Shown here in pieces: positions 5,960-6,008 of a stretch of 6,008 nucleotides of DNA; the first letter of the stretch is position 1; every line of letters begins with the position of its first letter. The position numbers were made by a program, and so were the translations under genes. The notes below the pieces were generated by a model that had not been told where the DNA came from, made no database searches, and saw only the letters and a list, made by a program, of their open reading frames with translations. The stretch is from an uncultured Ruminococcus sp. (GTDB taxonomy: Bacteria; Bacillota; Clostridia; Oscillospirales; Acutalibacteraceae): the NCBI GenBank assembly GCA_902767175.1, contig CACXGH010000102.1, positions 1 to 6,008 on the forward strand, given 5' to 3'.

Positions 5960-5979
5960 GGCGGAGGGATGAATTGCCC
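5936..5979 (+). mobile_element. IS200/IS605 tnpB-end-like (omega-RNA scaffold-like) hairpin remnant
   Basis: An outer stem GGGCAA (5936-5941)/TTGCCC (5974-5979) and a GAAG/TGAA internal loop enclose an inner 9-bp stem (5946-5954/5960-5969) with bulged A5965 and loop TCTAA. From memory, the 3' ends of IS605-type tnpB genes often carry a GAAG-C-rich-hairpin arrangement of this kind, which also encodes a Q-E-(A/V)-P type protein end; here the frame reads QEVPRL then stop. No tnpA or tnpB is present on either side within the window. TTTAA (5924-5928), a target motif used by some IS605 members, lies just upstream. The structure is seen; the assignment is inferred and needs a database search. Confidence 0.4.
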
Positions 5980-6006
5980 GTCAGCCGCAAGGCTGACTTT
6001 TTCCTT
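5980..6006 (+). terminator. Intrinsic terminator after the membrane-protein gene
   Basis: GTCAGCC (5980-5986) and GGCTGAC (5991-5997) form a perfect 7-bp stem with a GCAA tetraloop (GNRA type), followed directly by TTTTTCCTT. This is a textbook rho-independent terminator on the + strand, 20 nt after the stop codon at 5957-5959. Confidence 0.85.
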
Positions 6007-6008
6007 GA

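Noticed and set aside
1..6008. CRISPR array, tRNA or rRNA genes, phage or defence genes
   Set aside because: No direct repeat-spacer pattern, cloverleaf, rRNA segment or recognisable defence or phage protein is visible on either strand.

Overview
The window looks like chromosomal DNA from a Gram-positive anaerobe of the Clostridia, probably a Ruminococcus-like Oscillospiraceae. The evidence is the Firmicutes gene order rimP-nusA-ylxR-ylxQ-infB, strong Shine-Dalgarno (SD) sites before almost every gene, and moderate GC content. The genus is an inference from general style only.

Positions 1-235 are non-coding as far as I can tell. They hold a long near-perfect hairpin (20-62), a good extended -10 sigma-A promoter (110-138), and a leader of about 90 nt. 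The leader carries a GNRA-capped hairpin with a U-rich, interrupted tail (167-198), which is the right shape and place for a NusA-dependent attenuator. A second small hairpin lies close to the rimP ribosome binding site.

Positions 236-5188 are a compact translation and transcription operon, all on the + strand: rimP (30S maturation), nusA (transcription elongation and termination factor), ylxR/rnpM (DUF448 RNA-binding protein), ylxQ (L7Ae-like RNA-binding protein) and infB (initiation factor IF-2). Gaps are 29, 41 and 39 nt, then a 4-nt ATGA overlap between ylxQ and infB. All five genes look intact. They share one theme: making ribosomes, coupling transcription to RNA structure, and starting translation.

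Positions 5189-5384 are intergenic. They hold a 41-nt imperfect hairpin that looks like a dispersed repeat (5222-5262) and a 19-bp inverted repeat that probably ends the operon (5286-5352). The usual next gene, rbfA, is not here.

Positions 5385-6008 hold a gene for an unrecognised four-helix membrane protein with an acidic N-terminus. It has a good SD and ATG, but reading the long frame needs a -1 shift at an A-run in codons 4-6. Its last codons lie inside a compact hairpin that resembles the 3' end of IS200/IS605 tnpB (omega-RNA scaffold) elements, although no tnpB is present. A clean intrinsic terminator closes the window. The most interesting part is this last kilobase; the rest is a well-known operon with a probable autoregulatory leader.
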